Shown: positions 7,901 through 13,761 of the stretch, piece after piece
Layout: every line of letters begins with the position of its first letter
How positions within the stretch are numbered: position 1 is the stretch's first letter
Assembly: GCA_964555565.1 (NCBI GenBank)
Contig: CAZKTF010000089.1
Location: 1-13,761 of the forward strand
Source of the DNA: CAZKTF01 sp964555565
GTDB lineage: Bacteria > Planctomycetota > JAJSAM01 > JAKLKS01
Reading direction: 5' to 3'
DNA: 13,761 bases
Notes under the pieces: model-generated
Databases searched by the model: none
What the model saw: the letters and a program-made list of their open reading frames with translations, nothing else
What the model was told of the DNA's origin: nothing
Program-made: the position numbers and the translations under genes

Positions 7901-9372
7901 GCGACATCGGAGGCGCAATCGTGGAGTTCCACGAGGCGATCCTCCTTAGACCGGAGTACGCGAACGCGCATTACAACCTCGGAGTAGCGTTGCAGAAGAA
8001 GGGAAACAACGACTTGGCGATGATCGCGTACCGCGACGCTATCCGGTACGGCTTCCAGGGGCCGAGCGCGCACGTCAACCTGGGGTTCCTGCTCGAGCGC
8101 AAGGGTGAGCTGGACGAGGCCTTGGCTGCCTTGCAGGAGGCGGTCCAGATCGACCCGCGCCATGCGAAGGCGCAGAACAACCTTGGAAGCCTCTTGCGGG
8201 CAAAGAAGGACCTCGTCCGTGCCGAGGCGGCGTTCCGGAGGTCGGTCGAACTCGACCAACGGTTCACCTACGCCTGGTACAACCTCGGGCTTACGCTGCG
8301 GGACAAGGGTGACCTGCCGGGGGCCATTGAGGCCTTCCGGAAGGCGGCGAACCTCGACCCTCACGACGCCGACCCCTGGAACGAGATCGGCTGCCTCCTG
8401 GCCAATGCCGGAGACCGGGCAGGAGCGATGGAGGCCCTGCGTACGGGGATCCACGAGAACCCGAACCTGCCCAACCTCCACTTCAACCTGGCCAACGCGC
8501 TGAAGATGGGAGGGGACCACGCGGGAGCCGTCGGGGAGTACGACCGCGCCCTCGCGCTCGATGAGAAGAACGCCCTCGCGTGGAACTACCGCGGGTTCGC
8601 GCTGTGGAACCTCGTGAAGTTCGACGATGCGCTGGCGTCCTACGACCGCGCGATCGCAATCGACGGTCGCATCGCCAGCTTCCACTACGACCGCGGGGCC
8701 CTTCTCGTGACGTATCTCCACCGCTGGCGCGAAGCCCTTCCATCGTTGGAGAGCGCGGTGGCCCTCGACGCCAACCTCGCAGCCGGCCACCGCGAGTACG
8801 GTCTCGGTCTCTGGTATGCGGGTCGGATGGACGAGGCGCTCGTCGAGACACAGCGCGCGATCGACCTCGACGCACGCGACTCCCGGAGCCGCATGTACCG
8901 CTGGCGGATCCTCACGGCGCTCGGACGGCACGCCAAGGCGCTCTCAGCGGCCGAGGCGGATCTCGCCGAACTCCCGCCGGAGAGGCCGTATTTCGCGTGG
9001 TACAAGACACTCTCGCTGCGCTTCCTGGGGCGCGCCGACGAGGCGCGCGCATTCGCGACGCAGTCGCTCGCGCGGGAGCCGGAGCCCGGCAATGTGCTCG
9101 ACTACGCGTACCTCTGCGTACTCGCTGGGCGGCCAGACGATGCTCGGCGGTGGCTGGCGAAGGGCGAGGGGCTCGGCGATAGCGGCAGCGCCTTCGATCG
9201 GGCACGCGTCTGCGCGGCCCTCGGGGACAAGGAGTCCGCCCTGCACTGGCTCGAGATTGCCGCAGGAAAGGGCGTCGGCCGTCCCTCCCTGTACCCCCCG
9301 GAACCGGCCTTCGACGCCGTGAAGGACGACCCGCGGTTCCAGGCAGCGATGGCGAAGATCGTCGTCCCGTAG
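4918..9372 (+). CDS. Membrane Ser/Thr protein kinase with a large TPR tail
   Basis: The 1484-residue protein begins at a GTG that overlaps the sigma gene end. Residues 1-65 are the short helical module common before planctomycete kinases. The kinase domain spans about 70-350. It has the glycine loop G78-R-G-G-M-G83, the VALK lysine K100, the catalytic H217-R-D219 with K221 and N224, D237-F-G239, and SPE ending at E266, so it should be active. A Thr/Pro-rich insert sits at about 162-190. A basic stretch (RAWRRARRHK) precedes one membrane span at about 387-406, placing the kinase inside the cell. Residues about 445-1450 are TPRs, presumably outside the inner membrane, acting as sensor or scaffold. 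An exact 136-residue block of four TPRs is duplicated. The likely partner is the upstream sigma factor. Confidence 0.94.
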   Translation: MSDDERIAEILADWYDLRDRGVAQEPEQVVRAHPEHADALLAHFAAQAVFDRIVDPLPGLEVPAESTVGEFRVLREIGRGGMGVVYEAEQTPMARRVALKVLYPTVTSSPRAVARFQREARAAGRLHHTNIVPVYSMGEDRGVWFYAMELVPGRPLDQVVEDLRRLRGTPRERTPATPTTSGFGTDSGSREYYERIARTFAGVAEGLESAHQAGVVHRDIKPSNLILDADGTLRITDFGLARVEGEGATMTLTGDVVGTPAYMSPEQAGGSEGGVDARTDVYSLGATLYEVLTLRPPFRGGSPQEICAKIAREDPVSPLRYDTRIPRDLETVVQKAMERERDRRYRSAGDMARDLRLFAEGAAIHARHIGPLGRAWRRARRHKAMSSMAAGVAALAIVTSVLAVDAARESAARRELRYAQLCVAAQESLARGIGSETTGCIEVTAPDLRQAHAFFARAIDLEPARPDAYFARSLCAGSPIKERLDDLDAARARGLGERAYRLGRSFVFHVFRKSGPRDAEEGAALAVTGLESASDAYLRGQLLLIRGQRRAAIEALGASLRGPRAGGFRFQAHFLRAQAREGDGELGGAIEDLEAVREAGDSGPTVRVKIASLWRRSGIRDRAESVFAETLSDVRHRNTVEGWQEMAAACRICRESAWAVQVTEEACAAHGDSPALLRERERALAAANRHEEALAVVKMARSLAPGDLVLLEDFGDLLLDDGKPEDALRAFGEALRLDPRSYNALWGRGRALEALGKGDDALAAYRTAVDANPELAVSHNHLGCYLFDHRNDATAAEAAFREAIRIEPDFDKAYYNLGTALSSKGELDGASDAYREAIRLNGTFPEVHNNLGMMLISKSEVEGAIAEFHKAILLRPEYALAHYNLGVAFQEKVDIDAAMGSYRDAIRFGFGRADAHVNLGFLLEREGNLDDALAAYQEAVRIDPRHAKAQNNLGSLLRAKKDLGGASTAFRAAIRLNGTYAEPHNNLGIVLTSEGDIGGAIVEFHEAILLRPEYANAHYNLGVALQKKGNNDLAMIAYRDAIRYGFQGPSAHVNLGFLLERKGELDEALAALQEAVQIDPRHAKAQNNLGSLLRAKKDLVRAEAAFRRSVELDQRFTYAWYNLGLTLRDKGDLPGAIEAFRKAANLDPHDADPWNEIGCLLANAGDRAGAMEALRTGIHENPNLPNLHFNLANALKMGGDHAGAVGEYDRALALDEKNALAWNYRGFALWNLVKFDDALASYDRAIAIDGRIASFHYDRGALLVTYLHRWREALPSLESAVALDANLAAGHREYGLGLWYAGRMDEALVETQRAIDLDARDSRSRMYRWRILTALGRHAKALSAAEADLAELPPERPYFAWYKTLSLRFLGRADEARAFATQSLAREPEPGNVLDYAYLCVLAGRPDDARRWLAKGEGLGDSGSAFDRARVCAALGDKESALHWLEIAAGKGVGRPSLYPPEPAFDAVKDDPRFQAAMAKIVVP
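7438..8253 (+). repeat. Tandem duplication, two 408-bp units inside the kinase TPR region
   Basis: Units 7438-7845 and 7846-8253 align without any gap: 408 bp is 136 codons, or four 34-residue TPRs. Both begin with AATGGGACC and both end in a TPR starting NNLGSLLRAKKDL. Some stretches of about 30 bases are identical at the 408-nt offset (for instance around 7660-7691 and 8068-8099), which implies a fairly recent duplication. The preceding TPR is also similar, so the exact breakpoint is uncertain by about one repeat. Confidence 0.9.
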
Positions 9373-9421
9373 CGATTTTCCGCGTCCCCAGCCCCGCTCC
9401 AATGGGCATAGGTCCCTTCGA

Positions 9422-9447
9422 GGCGCCGCCGTTTGAAGCGGAGCGCC
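9422..9447 (+). promoter_or_regulatory. Hairpin immediately before the ribosome binding site of the kelch gene
   Basis: GGCG and CCGC pair with GCGG and CGCC, leaving a 2-nt bulge (AG) and an 8-nt loop (CGTTTGAA). The stem ends 1 nt before GGGAGGG. It may stabilise the leader or tune translation or read-through from the kinase gene; no U-tract supports a terminator. Confidence 0.3.
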
Positions 9448-9448
9448 C

Positions 9449-9455
9449 GGGAGGG
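9449..9455 (+). promoter_or_regulatory. Ribosome binding site that fixes the kelch gene start
   Basis: GGGAGGG lies 7 nt before the ATG at 9463. It supports that ATG rather than the in-frame TTG at 9433, because the protein from 9463 begins directly with a normal signal peptide. Confidence 0.7.
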
Positions 9456-9462
9456 ACCCAAC

Positions 9463-12400
9463 ATGTCGACCATCTCGAAGCGACTCGTCCGGGCGGCGGG
9501 GATCGCGCTCGCCGTGGCTGGAGTGTTCATGGCAGGAAGTGCGGCGCGGGGCGATGGCGGCACCTGGACGACGAAGGCCCCCATGCCGACGGGCAACATC
9601 GACGCCGCGAGAGGGGTGATCGGCGGGAAGGTCTACGTCGCGGGCTCGGTGGGCTCCGCGAACCTCACCGAGGTGTATGACCCCGTCGCGAACACATGGG
9701 CGTCGGCCGCGGCGCCACTGACGCCCCGGACAGCGGGGGGTTACGGAGTCATCAACGGGAAGCTCTACTTCGCGGGAGGCGCGCCCTACGGGGACGAGAA
9801 CAACAACACGAACGTCCTCGAGGTGTACGACCCCGCGACGAACGCGTGGACGACCAGGGCGCCGATGCTCACGCGGCGTGACCAGGTCGCCTCCGGGGTC
9901 GTCAACGGGAAGCTCTACGTCGCGGGAGGCCACGTGAACGGCTCCGCCCCGGCCATCGGGACCCTGGAGGAGTACGACCCGACGACGAATGCCTGGGCGA
10001 CGAGGGCGTCGATGCCGTTCCCGACGCAGGCGCTCGACTCCGCGGTCGCGGTGGGCGGGAAGCTCTTCGTCGCGGGCGGCTACACGATGAGCGAGCGCTT
10101 CGTCGCGCGGCTGCAGGTCTACGACGCCGCGTCCAACTCGTGGTCGATCAAGGCCTCGATGCCGACGGCTCGCGGGTGGGCCTCCTGCGTCGAGCTGAAC
10201 GGTCGGGTCTTCGTTCTGGGGGGAGTCACCGTCGTCGGCGGCTCGGACGTCGCCACCGACGTCGTCGAGTCCTACGACCCTGCCACGGACACGTGGAGGG
10301 CCGAGCCCTCGTTGCCCTCGGCGCGACATGGAGCGGCCGCCGCCGTCGTGGATGGCGTCCTGTACGCCGCGGGCGGCTACTCGGGGAGCGCGACGCTGAC
10401 CACGACCGACGCCTTCACGCCCGCCTCCGGCGCGTGGACGATGGTCGCGCCTCTCCCGGGCCTGCCCCGGGCCAGTCTGGCGGCCATAGGTGTCGGGAAC
10501 ACGCTCTTCGTTTGCGGCGGAGGCACGCACTCCGGCGGGGTCTTCGATAATGTGCCCGATCTGTACGCCTTCGACACGGGCGCGGGCACGTGGACCCAGA
10601 AGGCCTCGGCTCCCCGGAAACGCACGTCTTTCGGGATGTGCGCGGTGAACGGGGTCCTGTACGCCGTCGGCAACTCGGAGGGTCTCGGCGGCACGGCCGT
10701 CGACGCCTACGACACCACCACAAACACGTGGACGACGAAGGCTCCGTTCCCGATCGGGGGGGGCACGACCGTTGCCGTCGTAAACGGCATCATTTACGCG
10801 GGGGCCCTTGGAACAGGCGACGACTCCATGTTCGCCTACGACCCGGCCGCAGACGCCTGGACGACGCGAGCATCCTGCCCCGATGCGAGCGAGGCGCAGG
10901 GGCTGAAGCTGGCCGCGCTGGGCGGCATCGTCTACGGCGCGGGGTACGACCCCGCCACTAATGTCCCCACTCTCCGCGCCTACGACCCGACCACCAACAC
11001 GTGGTCGGTCAAGACCCCGCCGGCATTGACGCACGTGGGCTCGAGCGGAGGCTTCGTCGCGATGCAGGGGCGACTGTGGCTGCTCTCGGACTACTCGGGT
11101 GGTTGGAGTCCGGCTGTTGAGTCCTACGATCCCGCCACCGACACGTGGAGGTTCGAGCCGTCGATGAACGTCGGCCGGACGCAGTTCGGCGCGGGAGTCG
11201 CGGGAGGGATGCTGTTCGCCGTCGCTGGGTACGACGGGACGTCGCTCATCTCGTCCGTCGAGAAGTTCACTCCTCCTCCGTCTCCCGCCGGGGTCCACGT
11301 GCCGGCGGCCATCGTCCAGCCCTGCGACGACGGGACGGACGGGGCAACGGTCAACTTCCTCCTGGACATCACGGGCAGCCCGCCCTCGACGGCCGTGCTG
11401 ACGGTCCGTGACCTGACGGGGAATCGTGCGATTCTCACGCAATCGGCGGTCGCGGGTCAGGTCGGCGTGGGGCCGATCACGTTTCCGCTGGGGACTTCGA
11501 CCGTCGAGGTGACGGTGACCGACGGCACAGTGGTCCTCGCGACGGCGACCTTCGCCGTGCAGATCCAGGACACGGTGGCGCCGACCCTTTCGGGAATCGA
11601 GGCGAAGACCATCGAATGCACGGGTCCCTTGACGCCGATCTTCTGGGAGATCCTCGGCGTGGGCGCCACGGACGCCTGCGACCCGCACCCCGTGGTGACC
11701 CTCTCTCCGTCCGCACTGCCGCTCGGCACCACGCGGGTGTCGGCCACCGCCCGGGATGCTTCGGGAAACACGGCCTCGTCCGACTTCGACGTGACCGTCC
11801 GCGACACGACTCCACCGGTCTTCACCCTCATCCCCAGGGACATCTCGCGGGGGTGCGAGGGGGCCGACGGTGCCGCTGTCGCCTTCGAGGTGCGAGCCGC
11901 GGACCTCTGCGGAGAGGCAGGCATTGCCTGCCTCGACGAGTCCGGCCGCACGGTGGACCCTGCGGGCACCTCCTTCGCCGTCGGCGCCCACACCGTCACC
12001 TGCACGGCCACCGACTCGAGCAACAACAGCACCTCCGTCAGTTTCAAGGTCACCATCGTCGATGACGACGACCCGCTCCTCGTGGTCCCCGCCGACATCA
12101 CCGTGTCGACCGACGCGGGAATGGCCACCGCCACGGTGTCCTTCGCCGTGAGCGCCACCGACGCCTGCGACCCCTCGGTCGCCATCACCACCTCCGCTCC
12201 TTCGGGCGAGGTCCACTCCGGGGACTCCTTCCCGCTGGGCCTGACGACCGTCACCTGCACCGCGCGGGACCGTTCCGGCAACGAGGTGTCCGGTTCCTTC
12301 CGCGTGCTGGTGCTCGACCGCGAGGCCCCCGTCCTCACCGCACCCGCGACGGCCACGCTCGTGACCGACTGCCCCGGGAGCGCCCTCTCGATCACGCCCG

Positions 12401-12930
12401 CGGCCCTGGGAGTCTCCGCCCGCGACAACGCCGACCCGGCACCCGCCCTGGGCTGCTCTCCGACCTCCGTCGGCCCCGGGACGACCACCGTCGACTGCAC
12501 CGCCACCGACGCGGCCGGCAACGTGGCCCACGCCTCCGTCTCCGTCACCGTCCTCCGCGGAACGTTCCAGGTCCAGTTCCTGCGTCCTCTCGACGGCGCC
12601 GTGGACAACCTCATCAAGGCCGGCCAGACCATCCCCGTCAAGGTGCGGGTGACGTGCAGCAACGTCCTCGACCCCAACGCGACCGCCGCCGTGGACAGCG
12701 TCACCCAGATCGACGGCTCGGGGACGCCCGTCGCCAATGGGACGGTGGAGGATAGCGGACTCTCCAACGACAACGGGACCGCCATGCGCCTCGCCGACGG
12801 CTTCTACATCTACAACCTCTCCACGAAGGGCTGGACCAGCGCTTCCGGCGCCCGCTTCCGCGTCCGGGTGCGGGTCCAGGAGTCCGGCCATGTCGATACC
12901 TACGCCGAGGTCGTCCTCAAGAACCGCTGA
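9463..12930 (+). CDS. Secreted kelch-repeat, HYR-like Ig and PxKF-like domain protein
   Basis: The 1155-residue product from the ATG at 9463 starts with a signal peptide (basic STISKR, then a hydrophobic core ending near residue 28 in SAARG). Residues about 30-605 contain about 12 kelch units, recognised by a repeated YDPxTNTW-type end and a following GGKLYVAGG-type strand; 12 units would suit two six-bladed beta-propellers. Residues 611-1033 form five HYR-like Ig domains of about 80-95 residues, with repeated TPP/APV starts, T-C-T-A-x-D-x-S-G-N motifs and paired cysteines (DACDP). Residues 1034-1155 resemble the PxKF domain (AGQTIPVKVRV, then GFYIYNLSTKGW). The protein is probably secreted or surface-bound and binds other molecules; no catalytic residues are apparent. 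It lies 90 nt after the kinase gene on the same strand and could be co-transcribed. Low-complexity repeats may hide assembly errors. Confidence 0.92.
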   Translation: MSTISKRLVRAAGIALAVAGVFMAGSAARGDGGTWTTKAPMPTGNIDAARGVIGGKVYVAGSVGSANLTEVYDPVANTWASAAAPLTPRTAGGYGVINGKLYFAGGAPYGDENNNTNVLEVYDPATNAWTTRAPMLTRRDQVASGVVNGKLYVAGGHVNGSAPAIGTLEEYDPTTNAWATRASMPFPTQALDSAVAVGGKLFVAGGYTMSERFVARLQVYDAASNSWSIKASMPTARGWASCVELNGRVFVLGGVTVVGGSDVATDVVESYDPATDTWRAEPSLPSARHGAAAAVVDGVLYAAGGYSGSATLTTTDAFTPASGAWTMVAPLPGLPRASLAAIGVGNTLFVCGGGTHSGGVFDNVPDLYAFDTGAGTWTQKASAPRKRTSFGMCAVNGVLYAVGNSEGLGGTAVDAYDTTTNTWTTKAPFPIGGGTTVAVVNGIIYAGALGTGDDSMFAYDPAADAWTTRASCPDASEAQGLKLAALGGIVYGAGYDPATNVPTLRAYDPTTNTWSVKTPPALTHVGSSGGFVAMQGRLWLLSDYSGGWSPAVESYDPATDTWRFEPSMNVGRTQFGAGVAGGMLFAVAGYDGTSLISSVEKFTPPPSPAGVHVPAAIVQPCDDGTDGATVNFLLDITGSPPSTAVLTVRDLTGNRAILTQSAVAGQVGVGPITFPLGTSTVEVTVTDGTVVLATATFAVQIQDTVAPTLSGIEAKTIECTGPLTPIFWEILGVGATDACDPHPVVTLSPSALPLGTTRVSATARDASGNTASSDFDVTVRDTTPPVFTLIPRDISRGCEGADGAAVAFEVRAADLCGEAGIACLDESGRTVDPAGTSFAVGAHTVTCTATDSSNNSTSVSFKVTIVDDDDPLLVVPADITVSTDAGMATATVSFAVSATDACDPSVAITTSAPSGEVHSGDSFPLGLTTVTCTARDRSGNEVSGSFRVLVLDREAPVLTAPATATLVTDCPGSALSITPAALGVSARDNADPAPALGCSPTSVGPGTTTVDCTATDAAGNVAHASVSVTVLRGTFQVQFLRPLDGAVDNLIKAGQTIPVKVRVTCSNVLDPNATAAVDSVTQIDGSGTPVANGTVEDSGLSNDNGTAMRLADGFYIYNLSTKGWTSASGARFRVRVRVQESGHVDTYAEVVLKNR

Positions 12931-12955
12931 ACCGCTACGGGATGCAAGTGGAGGC

Positions 12956-12982
12956 CGGCGGCCCGCTCCAGGCGGGCCGCCG
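12956..12982 (+). terminator. Strong GC hairpin after the kelch gene, likely terminator
   Basis: An 11-bp perfect stem (CGGCGGCCCGC pairing with GCGGGCCGCCG) closes a 5-nt loop (TCCAG), beginning 26 nt after the TGA stop. No T-tract follows, which is common in very GC-rich genomes, so termination is inferred from position and stability only. Confidence 0.55.
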
Positions 12983-13040
12983 TGCCATCGTCGCCGGCGA
13001 GATCCGTGCGCACTCTTCAAGACCTCGTCCCGAACGCACC

Positions 13041-13073
13041 ATTCCGGGACCTGCGTATCGGCCTGTTGAAACA
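13041..13073. repeat. Inverted repeat, left arm (flanks the small ORF)
   Basis: This arm matches the reverse complement of 13333-13365 at 31 of 33 positions, with 25 consecutive matches at the inner end (13049-13073 against 13333-13357). Its inner end reads CTGTTGAAACA and touches the Shine-Dalgarno site of the small ORF. 259 nt separate the two arms. Confidence 0.92.
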
Positions 13074-13078
13074 AGGAG
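13073..13078 (+). promoter_or_regulatory. Ribosome binding site of the 104-codon ORF
   Basis: AAGGAG lies 7 nt before the ATG at 13086, the best Shine-Dalgarno match in the window. It shares its first base with the inner end of the left inverted-repeat arm, so pairing of the two arms in the mRNA would place this site right beside a long stem. It favours 13086 over the in-frame ATG at 12942, which would run through the terminator hairpin. Confidence 0.65.
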
Positions 13079-13085
13079 ACAAGAT

Positions 13086-13400
13086 ATGACGACCGCAGAA
13101 ACGACGACCTTCCTCCCGGGCGGCACGCGCGCGACCGTCGAACTGGAAATCAGCGCGGTCACGAGGCTCGCTTCAACTCACAATGGAGACGGGCGTTATC
13201 GCCGGTCCTTCGGCCGAGACGCCGCAGGCAACTGGTGGAGCATGACTTGCCGCTCCGGCGCGTGGCGTCGGCACCCAGGGCGCGTGCCGCTCGGAGTCCG
13301 GCTCACCCTCGAACGGCTCGTTGCGCCCGTGATGTTTCAACAGGCCGATACGCAGGTTCCGGGATGCCGTCACCTGGGGTCAGACCTTGGGCGCCCATAA
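13086..13400 (+). CDS. Small protein of unknown function inside an inverted repeat
   Basis: I do not recognise this 104-residue protein. It starts at an ATG with a strong ribosome binding site. Residues 1-82 look plausible: a short beta-prone start (FLPGGTRATVELEISAVTRL), a polar Gly/Arg section with a WW pair and a single Cys (NWWSMTCRSGAW), and a Leu/Val-rich end (LGVRLTLERLV). About three-quarters of codons end in G or C, in line with coding but lower than in the large genes. From about codon 83 the reading frame runs through the right inverted-repeat arm and then the REP-like element, whose CCATAAGG supplies the TAA stop. The natural C-terminus may therefore have been replaced. No signal peptide or membrane span is seen. 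It could also be a non-coding element with a chance ORF. Confidence 0.5.
   Translation: MTTAETTTFLPGGTRATVELEISAVTRLASTHNGDGRYRRSFGRDAAGNWWSMTCRSGAWRRHPGRVPLGVRLTLERLVAPVMFQQADTQVPGCRHLGSDLGRP
13333..13365. repeat. Inverted repeat, right arm (inside the 3' end of the small ORF)
   Basis: This is the partner of 13041-13073, with 31 of 33 positions complementary. It overlaps codons 83-94 of the small ORF and ends 10 nt before the second REP-like hairpin. The two mismatches lie in the outer eight bases. No convincing target-site duplication flanks the pair; only CACC at 13037-13040 and 13371-13374 is shared. Confidence 0.92.
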
Positions 13401-13520
13401 GGTGGCGCAGCGCGTCACGCGAGGCGCCCGGGGTCTGACCTCTCGGGGAGATTGGACACGCACCGGGTTCCGCCCCTCGACACCCCGCCCCGGCTACACT
13501 TCCGCCACGCCCTCACCCAC
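13376..13520. repeat. REP-like palindromic hairpin element, copy 2, with tail
   Basis: The hairpin part (13376-13440) matches copy 1 (4056-4120) with two changes, at 13400 and 13412. The change at 13412 (G here, A in copy 1) restores a G-C pair in the inner stem, so this copy has the better structure. The following ten bases are identical; the next 70 nt (13451-13520) are 76% identical to 4131-4200. The element overlaps the end of the small ORF and precedes the transporter gene. Confidence 0.88.
13495..13500 (+). promoter_or_regulatory. Possible -10 element for the transporter gene
   Basis: TACACT lies 27 nt before the transporter ATG and sits in the conserved tail; the other copy has TTCCACT at the aligned place. 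No -35 with 16-18 nt spacing is seen. A transcript from here would have a short leader, consistent with the lack of a Shine-Dalgarno site. Confidence 0.28.
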
Positions 13521-13527
13521 CATCCCG

Positions 13528-13761
13528 ATGGGTCCCACACAGCGCCGCGCCGTCCTCGAGGCCCTCGCCGCCGCGGCGCTCTTCGGCCTCTCCACGCCCT
13601 TCGCGAAGGTCCTGCTGGAGGAGGTCCCGCCGCCCGCGCTGGCCGGGCTCGTCTACCTCGCCTCGGGCCTGTTCCTCGCGCTGCCCGCGGCCCGGCGGGC
13701 GCGCGCGCGTGCCCCGTGGGGCGGGCGGCGGGTGGCCCTCCTCGTCGCCGTGGCCGCGGTC
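13528..13761 (+). CDS. EamA/DMT-family membrane transporter, 5' end only
   Basis: The reading frame from the ATG at 13528 stays open to the right edge, giving 78 residues. The start MGPTQRRAVLEALAAAALFG, followed by LSTPFAKVLLEEVPPPALAGLVYLASGL, fits the first two helices of the drug/metabolite transporter (EamA) family: helix 1 at about 9-30, helix 2 at about 34-56, and an Arg-rich cytoplasmic turn (ARRARARAPWGGRR) before the third helix begins. Such proteins usually have ten membrane helices and about 280-300 residues, so about three-quarters is missing. The substrate cannot be told. No Shine-Dalgarno site precedes this ATG, so the start rests on family resemblance; the upstream DNA belongs to the repeat tail. 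Confidence 0.85.
   Translation, partial: MGPTQRRAVLEALAAAALFGLSTPFAKVLLEEVPPPALAGLVYLASGLFLALPAARRARARAPWGGRRVALLVAVAAV

Noticed and set aside
4882..8931. 1349-codon open frame on the minus strand
   Set aside because: Antisense to the kinase gene, with periodic VVLRLRMARV-type strings that simply mirror the TPR duplication. No start signal or known domain.
9433..9462. TTG start giving ten extra residues to the kelch protein
   Set aside because: No good ribosome binding site precedes it, and it would place charged residues before the signal peptide. The ATG at 9463 has GGGAGGG at 7 nt.
8944..13074. 1376-codon open frame on the minus strand
   Set aside because: Antisense to the kelch/HYR gene and the kinase end; Arg/Gly/Val/Asp-biased translation without domains, mirroring the repeats of the real gene.
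12942..13085. Upstream ATG extending the small ORF to 152 codons
   Set aside because: The extension runs through the terminator hairpin and the left inverted-repeat arm and has no ribosome binding site, whereas 13086 has a strong one.
13041..13365. CRISPR array
   Set aside because: Only two repeat-like units, in opposite orientation and 259 nt apart, with no spacers or cas genes. Kept only as a resemblance.
13041..13365. Integron attC cassette or classical insertion sequence
   Set aside because: No GTTRRRY/RYYYAAC core pair is correctly placed, no transposase is encoded, and no clear target-site duplication is seen.

Overview
The window is a very GC-rich, gene-dense bacterial chromosome segment. 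It holds three large multidomain proteins, one ECF sigma factor, one small ORF of unknown function, and one gene cut by each window edge. An ECF sigma factor overlapping a membrane Ser/Thr kinase with a giant TPR tail is typical of Planctomycetota. So is the kinase N-terminus (residues DERIAEILADWYDLRDRG). A kelch/HYR surface protein and a DUF3857-type transglutaminase with TPRs fit the same picture. High-GC Planctomycetota is my best guess; Myxococcota and Acidobacteriota are not excluded. No tRNA, rRNA, CRISPR array or intact transposase was seen.

Layout. Positions 55-3957 (minus) encode an exported PA14-like/TPR/DUF3857/transglutaminase protein. A further minus-strand gene seems to begin at the left edge with only its start codon visible. 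Positions 3958-4301 are a divergent intergenic region holding a REP-like hairpin repeat. Rightward from 4302 come the ECF sigma factor, the TPR kinase (8-nt overlap), and, 90 nt later, a secreted protein with about 12 kelch units, five HYR-like Ig domains and a PxKF-like C-terminal domain. A strong hairpin follows at 12956-12982. A 104-codon ORF with an excellent Shine-Dalgarno site lies next, bracketed by a near-perfect 33-bp inverted repeat. A second, 97% identical copy of the REP-like hairpin follows, then the 5' end of an EamA/DMT transporter that runs off the right edge.

How the genes may work together. The sigma factor and kinase look like one signalling unit. Sigma region 2.2 has lost two of the usual acidic residues, replaced by serines (S55, S57), and the partner kinase is translationally coupled to it. 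This resembles the known kinase-activated ECF pair EcfP/PknT, in which phosphorylation supplies the missing negative charge. The secreted kelch/HYR protein downstream could be an output or a surface partner of the unit; that is inference.

The stretch most worth a second look is 13041-13450. There a small ORF sits inside an inverted repeat whose inner ends read TTGAAAC/GTTTCAA, its apparent stop codon is supplied by a dispersed REP-like element, and that element is repeated about 9.3 kb away in front of the sigma gene.
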